Source: Pseudomonadales bacterium
GTDB taxonomy: Bacteria; Pseudomonadota; Gammaproteobacteria; Pseudomonadales; Pseudohongiellaceae
Reading direction: 5' to 3'
Length of the DNA stretch: 18,263 nt
Assembly: GCA_022360535.1 (NCBI GenBank)
Contig: JAKSCP010000239.1
Span: forward strand, 1-18,263
The notes beneath the pieces were generated by a model that saw only the letters and a list, made by a program, of their open reading frames with translations, was not told the origin of the DNA and searched no databases. Below are positions 15,190 through 18,263 of the stretch, in pieces. The position numbers and the translations under genes are program-made. Numbering within the stretch: the stretch's first letter is position 1; the number at the start of each line of letters is the position of its first letter.

Positions 15190-15215
15190 TGGGGGTTTTT
15201 GATTAGGTTAAAATT

Positions 15216-15539
15216 CTAAACTTTAACTCTTACGGCCGTGCCGCTGACACTCACCATCATCATTCCGCCGTGTTGTCCGACAACCTCATAATCGATATCG
15301 ATCCCGATGATGGCATTGGCACCCATGGCATGGGCCTCTTCTTCGATTTCTTGAAAGGCAATGTCTCGGGCTTTGCCAAGTTCGTCTTCATAGGCACCGG
15401 CGCGTCCGCCGACAATGTCCCTTACTGCGCCGAAGATGTCTTTGAAGATATTGGCACCTAGAATGGCTTCGCCAACAACGATACCGAGATACTCTTCTAT
15501 CTCGCGGCCTTGAAGCGTGTTTGTTGTAGATCTGATCAA
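15216..15539 (-). CDS. ybjQ: YbjQ/UPF0145 family protein
   Basis: The 107-residue protein has the same length as E. coli YbjQ and shares nearly all its landmarks: 'GEAILGANIFKDIFGAVRDIVGGRAGAYEDEL' (23-54), 'KARDIAFQEIEEEA', 'GANAIIGIDIDYEVVGQ' (73-89), 'MMMVSVSGTAV' (92-102). Members are small cytosolic alpha/beta proteins that form pentamers, sometimes labelled heavy-metal binding, with no proven function. The start is TTG 15539, matching the family N-terminus (usually M-I-x-T-T-T-x-T) and preceded by AGAGGGG 7-8 bases upstream. It lies 47 bases after the exported-protein gene and 119 bases before the acyltransferase gene, so it may share a transcript with either. Nothing links it to peptide export. 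Confidence 0.93.
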   Translation of the reverse strand: MIRSTTNTLQGREIEEYLGIVVGEAILGANIFKDIFGAVRDIVGGRAGAYEDELGKARDIAFQEIEEEAHAMGANAIIGIDIDYEVVGQHGGMMMVSVSGTAVRVKV

Positions 15540-15586
15540 TTTGTTACCCCTCTGAAATCCAAATTTCCTGAAAGACTAGTCCCTAC

Positions 15587-16555
15587 CTATTGTGAATCAA
15601 TTATCTCGAGCTCAGTAGCTCTAAACTCTCCGAACCTGCTCGCATTTTCATAGAAGCTATTGGGCCTTGCGTCTGGAATGGTCCACCAGTCGAGCGCTTC
15701 TCTGGCATTTACCCTAAATACTGAGTAGAAATCTCTGTTCTTTAAAGCCGCTTCTATTTCTTCCTCATCTGTTGAAGTTGCTGCAACGACGTCTCTTTGT
15801 ATCGCTGCCCCATAGACGTTGGCGAAAAAACTCGTTCCTTGCTCCAATCGTCTACCAATTCGTAAGCAAACCGATTCCCACTCCTGGGAAGCGGGCGCTA
15901 CTTCCAAACAGGTTGGGATAATTTTTGTGTAAAGATCAGTTAATCCATTGAGGCTATAGAACTCTGCAGCGTAGTTTGCTCGATTGTCGAAAAAACCCAA
16001 TTGCGGCAGTTCTTGTCTTAGAACCATCACTTTCTCAAAGTAATAGTCGTTCGTGTTTGGCGTTGCCAGGCCATTTTGAAGTGCTACTAGCGCATTGTCG
16101 AAATCCCGGTTGGCGACAAAATGATTAAACTGTTGCAGGTATGGCGTTATGTTATGTGGATCGATTGCCGTAAGCTGTTCGTATATTTCAGAAGTCTGGC
16201 AGTAGTCCAGTTGTTCAGCTAACCCGCATTGATAGATCATTGCGTTCAGTACATATCTGTCGGTGTCAGCATTCAGATCTGCGCTGAGATATTGGGCTAG
16301 TGGTACTGACGGCTCGTAGTGTAATGAGAGGAGTGCTCGAAGCAATGCCGGAGCATTGGAATTCTCCCGGTTATTTTCTAGCCACTCCTTACTCCGGTTG
16401 TTTTCATCTTCTGTGAGGTCGGGTTGAGCGAACGCAGGCTGGGTCAGAATTATCGAAATAGCGACATACATCAATCGCAATAAAACTATTTCTATTTTCA
16501 TGCGCCCAACCAAACTCAAAAAGCCTGCTCTGTAGTTAATAGACAGGATGCTCAT
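15587..16555 (-). CDS. Exported protein of unknown function, helical repeat-like
   Basis: I recognise no family. An N-terminal signal peptide is clear from Met19 (MKIEIVLLRLMYVAISIILTQPAFA, cut before QPD). That makes ATG 16501 a plausible true start; ATG 16555 would give a 43-residue leader but sits 2 bases after the MAPEG stop, which suits coupling. The mature protein is acidic and mostly helical. Segments such as 'QLTAIDPHNITPYLQQFNHFVANRDFDNALVALQNGLATP' (128-167) resemble tetratricopeptide-like repeats. Cysteines at about 110, 118, 217 and 232 could form two periplasmic disulfides. No catalytic motif is seen. The gene lies between MAPEG and ybjQ on the same strand. Real gene: likely; function: unknown. 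Confidence 0.68.
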   Translation of the reverse strand: MSILSINYRAGFLSLVGRMKIEIVLLRLMYVAISIILTQPAFAQPDLTEDENNRSKEWLENNRENSNAPALLRALLSLHYEPSVPLAQYLSADLNADTDRYVLNAMIYQCGLAEQLDYCQTSEIYEQLTAIDPHNITPYLQQFNHFVANRDFDNALVALQNGLATPNTNDYYFEKVMVLRQELPQLGFFDNRANYAAEFYSLNGLTDLYTKIIPTCLEVAPASQEWESVCLRIGRRLEQGTSFFANVYGAAIQRDVVAATSTDEEEIEAALKNRDFYSVFRVNAREALDWWTIPDARPNSFYENASRFGEFRATELEIIDSQ

Positions 16556-16557
16556 GT

Positions 16558-16959
16558 TTAACGAATGCTGTTAACAATGGCCAACCACATGGCGAGCACA
16601 CTAAGGTTGCCTATACCGAATACGATCAAGCGATGCATCACGTTGTTGTAACCAAGATGTATGCAGGTGTGTACAACTCTGGCAGTAACAAATACCCAGG
16701 CTGCGTACACCGCGAAGGGTTCAGTCATATCCAGGGCCACGTAAAGTACACCGGCTGCGTAGAACAACACAGGCACCTCAAACAGGTTGGCAAAATGGCG
16801 GCTGGTTTTTGCCACCATGTCGGGAACCTGCTCTCCCTGAAACATGGAATAGTAGCTGAGGGACACTTCGCCTTCGCGAACTGAGGCGACTCGTGTGCGC
16901 AAGGTGAATAACAAGATGACGAAGGTCAGGATGACCATTATGAACATTGGATAAATCAT
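16558..16959 (-). CDS. MAPEG-family membrane protein
   Basis: The 133-residue protein has four predicted membrane helices (about 2-20, 56-78, 82-100, 110-131). It carries the MAPEG pattern: a charged loop after helix 1 (LRTRVASVREGEV), 'SRHFANLFEVPVLFYAAG' (about 52-69), and 'ARVVHTCIHLGYNNVMHRLIVFGIG' near the end. The eukaryotic founders are trimeric glutathione-dependent enzymes of eicosanoid metabolism; the bacterial branch has no settled role. ATG 16959 has GGGAG 5 bases upstream and is preferred. The TTG at 16986, in the same frame, would add nine residues (MDLPVLGAY) and has no ribosome binding site. The exported-protein gene follows after 2 bases. It is divergent from pepQ. Confidence 0.85.
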   Translation of the reverse strand: MIYPMFIMVILTFVILLFTLRTRVASVREGEVSLSYYSMFQGEQVPDMVAKTSRHFANLFEVPVLFYAAGVLYVALDMTEPFAVYAAWVFVTARVVHTCIHLGYNNVMHRLIVFGIGNLSVLAMWLAIVNSIR

Positions 16960-17016
16960 GTACGCTCCCAGGACCGGCAGGTCCAAATTTCGTGGCGTGG
17001 GTGTCGCCAGGGTCAG

Positions 17017-17041
17017 TATAATTCCCGGACGCTAAGGACAA
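17017..17041. promoter_or_regulatory. Possible divergent promoter region between MAPEG and pepQ
   Basis: TATAAT at 17017-17022 on the plus strand is a perfect -10 box about 55 bases before the pepQ start, but no -35 stands out at the proper distance. On the minus strand the overlapping TATACT (17020-17015) pairs with TTGTCC (17041-17036) at only 15 bases, toward MAPEG. Overlapping divergent promoters are plausible in this 117-base gap. Confidence 0.35.
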
Positions 17042-17076
17042 CAGGCGTATCGCCTGAATTTCTTCTGGAGTCTCCA

Positions 17077-18263
17077 TTGATAGCCAATCTCTACAAAGAT
17101 CATATTAGCCACCTGGTTCAGCTTTACAGTCGCGGCATGGAGGTTCTGCAACAAGCGGGGATCGATGCTGACGGTGTGTTGCTGCACAGTGGTGTAGAAC
17201 AGTATTACTACAGCGATGACCGGGGGATCAGCTTTCAAGCCTATGGGCACTTTCTGCACTGGTTGTCAGTCAATCGCCCAGATCAATTTCTATTAATCCA
17301 GCCCAATGAAGCGCCCTGCTACTACCAGATTGTGCCAGAAGACTTTTGGTATGAGCAAGATAGTCAAATGGACCCGCTGTGGCATGACAATTTCAAGCTA
17401 GAAAGACTGGGCAGTGCTGCTGAACTAAAGAACAGATTGCCTACTGGACGTTTTGTGTATTGCGGTGAAGCCGACACTTTTGCTGCTGGCCTGGGCGTGA
17501 ACTCTGAGTTGATCAATCCGCGCGTGCTGCTGAATTTTCTCGATTTCAACCGAGCTTACAAAACAGAGTATGAACTGGCGCAATTGCGAGAAGCCAATCG
17601 ATTAGGGTTGTTAGGTCATGATGCAGCGAGAGAGTGTTTCCTGGCTGGCGGTAGCGAGTATGACATTCACATGAGCTATCTGGGTGCCTGCAAACTGTTG
17701 GAAGACGAGACACCTTATACCAATATTGTGGCGTTGGATGAGAAGTCGGCCATTCTGCATTATCAGAACAAGCGGCGAGTACCGGCGACATCCAGTCAGG
17801 TGCTGCTAATTGATGCCGGTTATCGGGTACGCGGCTATGGCTCCGACATCACTCGTACCACTGCCAGGGACTCGGCCCATCCTGTATTTGTTTCCTTATT
17901 GCAGGGAATGGAAGCCATCGAGCAGGAACTGGTTGCCGAAGTACAACCCGACAAGTCATACGTTGATATTCATCTTTCTGCTCTGCGCAAGATTGGGCGA
18001 CTACTACTGGATCTTGAAATTTGCAAAGGCTTGCTGGAGGAGCTGGAAGCTCATCTAGTCCCTCAACTATTCATGCCCCATGGCGTAGGTCACTTGTTAG
18101 GTATTTATGTGCACGACTCGGGTGGGCATCTGCAAGATGAACAAGGCACAGTGCTGTCCCCACCCGCGCACTCACCTATGTTACGTAACACCCGACTCAT
18201 GAAGGAGAACATGGTGTTCACTATTGAGCCTGGCTGCTATTTCATTCCGCTGTTGTTAGAACC
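17077..18263 (+). CDS. pepQ: Xaa-Pro dipeptidase PepQ, 3' end missing
   Basis: This M24-family metallopeptidase hydrolyses Xaa-Pro dipeptides in the cytoplasm; E. coli PepQ also hydrolyses organophosphate triesters. The open frame of 395 residues runs off the window; the E. coli enzyme has about 443. The N-terminus ('LIANLYKDHI') and the core ('INPRVLLNFLDFNRAYKTEYELAQLREANR', 'PYTNIVALDEKSAILHYQ') align throughout. With the TTG at 17077, which has GGAG 6 bases upstream, the metal ligands fall at D246, D257, H339 and E384, the numbers I recall for E. coli PepQ. This supports the start strongly. The fifth ligand (E423 in E. coli) lies beyond the edge. In many gammaproteobacteria pepQ precedes fadBA; that cannot be checked here. 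Confidence 0.95.
   Translation, partial: MIANLYKDHISHLVQLYSRGMEVLQQAGIDADGVLLHSGVEQYYYSDDRGISFQAYGHFLHWLSVNRPDQFLLIQPNEAPCYYQIVPEDFWYEQDSQMDPLWHDNFKLERLGSAAELKNRLPTGRFVYCGEADTFAAGLGVNSELINPRVLLNFLDFNRAYKTEYELAQLREANRLGLLGHDAARECFLAGGSEYDIHMSYLGACKLLEDETPYTNIVALDEKSAILHYQNKRRVPATSSQVLLIDAGYRVRGYGSDITRTTARDSAHPVFVSLLQGMEAIEQELVAEVQPDKSYVDIHLSALRKIGRLLLDLEICKGLLEELEAHLVPQLFMPHGVGHLLGIYVHDSGGHLQDEQGTVLSPPAHSPMLRNTRLMKENMVFTIEPGCYFIPLLLE

Noticed and set aside
1..18263. CRISPR array, tRNA or rRNA genes, or prophage attachment sites
   Set aside because: No regularly spaced repeats, cloverleaf-like sequences or rRNA motifs were recognised on either strand by eye.

Overview
The window looks like chromosomal DNA of a gammaproteobacterium, probably marine or environmental. 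The clearest evidence is a PepQ dipeptidase whose metal ligands fall at the same residue numbers I recall for the E. coli enzyme, and a YbjQ protein of the same length as E. coli YbjQ. Genes are densely packed and base composition is moderate. Several genes start with GTG or TTG. I cannot name the genus.

Left block (1-3337, + strand): the 3' end of a LysR-type regulator, a PPOX-type FMN flavoprotein, then a two-gene unit. That unit encodes a membrane-anchored XRE-type HTH protein and an exported esterase of the Fes/IroE-like alpha/beta-hydrolase family. An 18-bp perfect palindrome lies upstream of the HTH gene.

Metal-chelate uptake operon (3612-9066, + strand): a TonB-dependent siderophore-type outer-membrane receptor, a periplasmic type III (FecB/FhuD/BtuF-like) binding protein, a FecCD permease and an ATPase with a C-terminal extension. 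The genes overlap or abut, so this is one transcript that moves a ligand across both membranes. The exported esterase just upstream may process an ester-type siderophore. The actual ligand (ferric siderophore, haem or cobalamin) cannot be read from the sequence. A weak promoter with an overlapping Fur-like dyad precedes the receptor.

Minus-strand block (9135-16959): an orphan six-helix membrane protein with a coiled-coil tail comes first. Next is a tight four-gene operon, read from 15096 down to 10273: LpxL/LPLAT-like acyltransferase homologue, HlyD/CvaA-type adaptor, C39-peptidase ABC exporter (CvaB-type), and a RAYT/Y1-transposase-fold protein. In the last of these both the HUH motif (HxH to RVA) and the catalytic Tyr (to Ala) are lost. 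Upstream lie ybjQ, an exported protein of unknown function and a MAPEG-family membrane protein.

The four-gene cassette is the most interesting part. It has the hardware to cleave and export a double-glycine-leader peptide, a possible lipid-transfer enzyme, and a transposase-derived protein that appears catalytically dead and may have been co-opted. No precursor peptide is visible in the window.

Right edge (17077-18263, + strand): pepQ, truncated by the window end.
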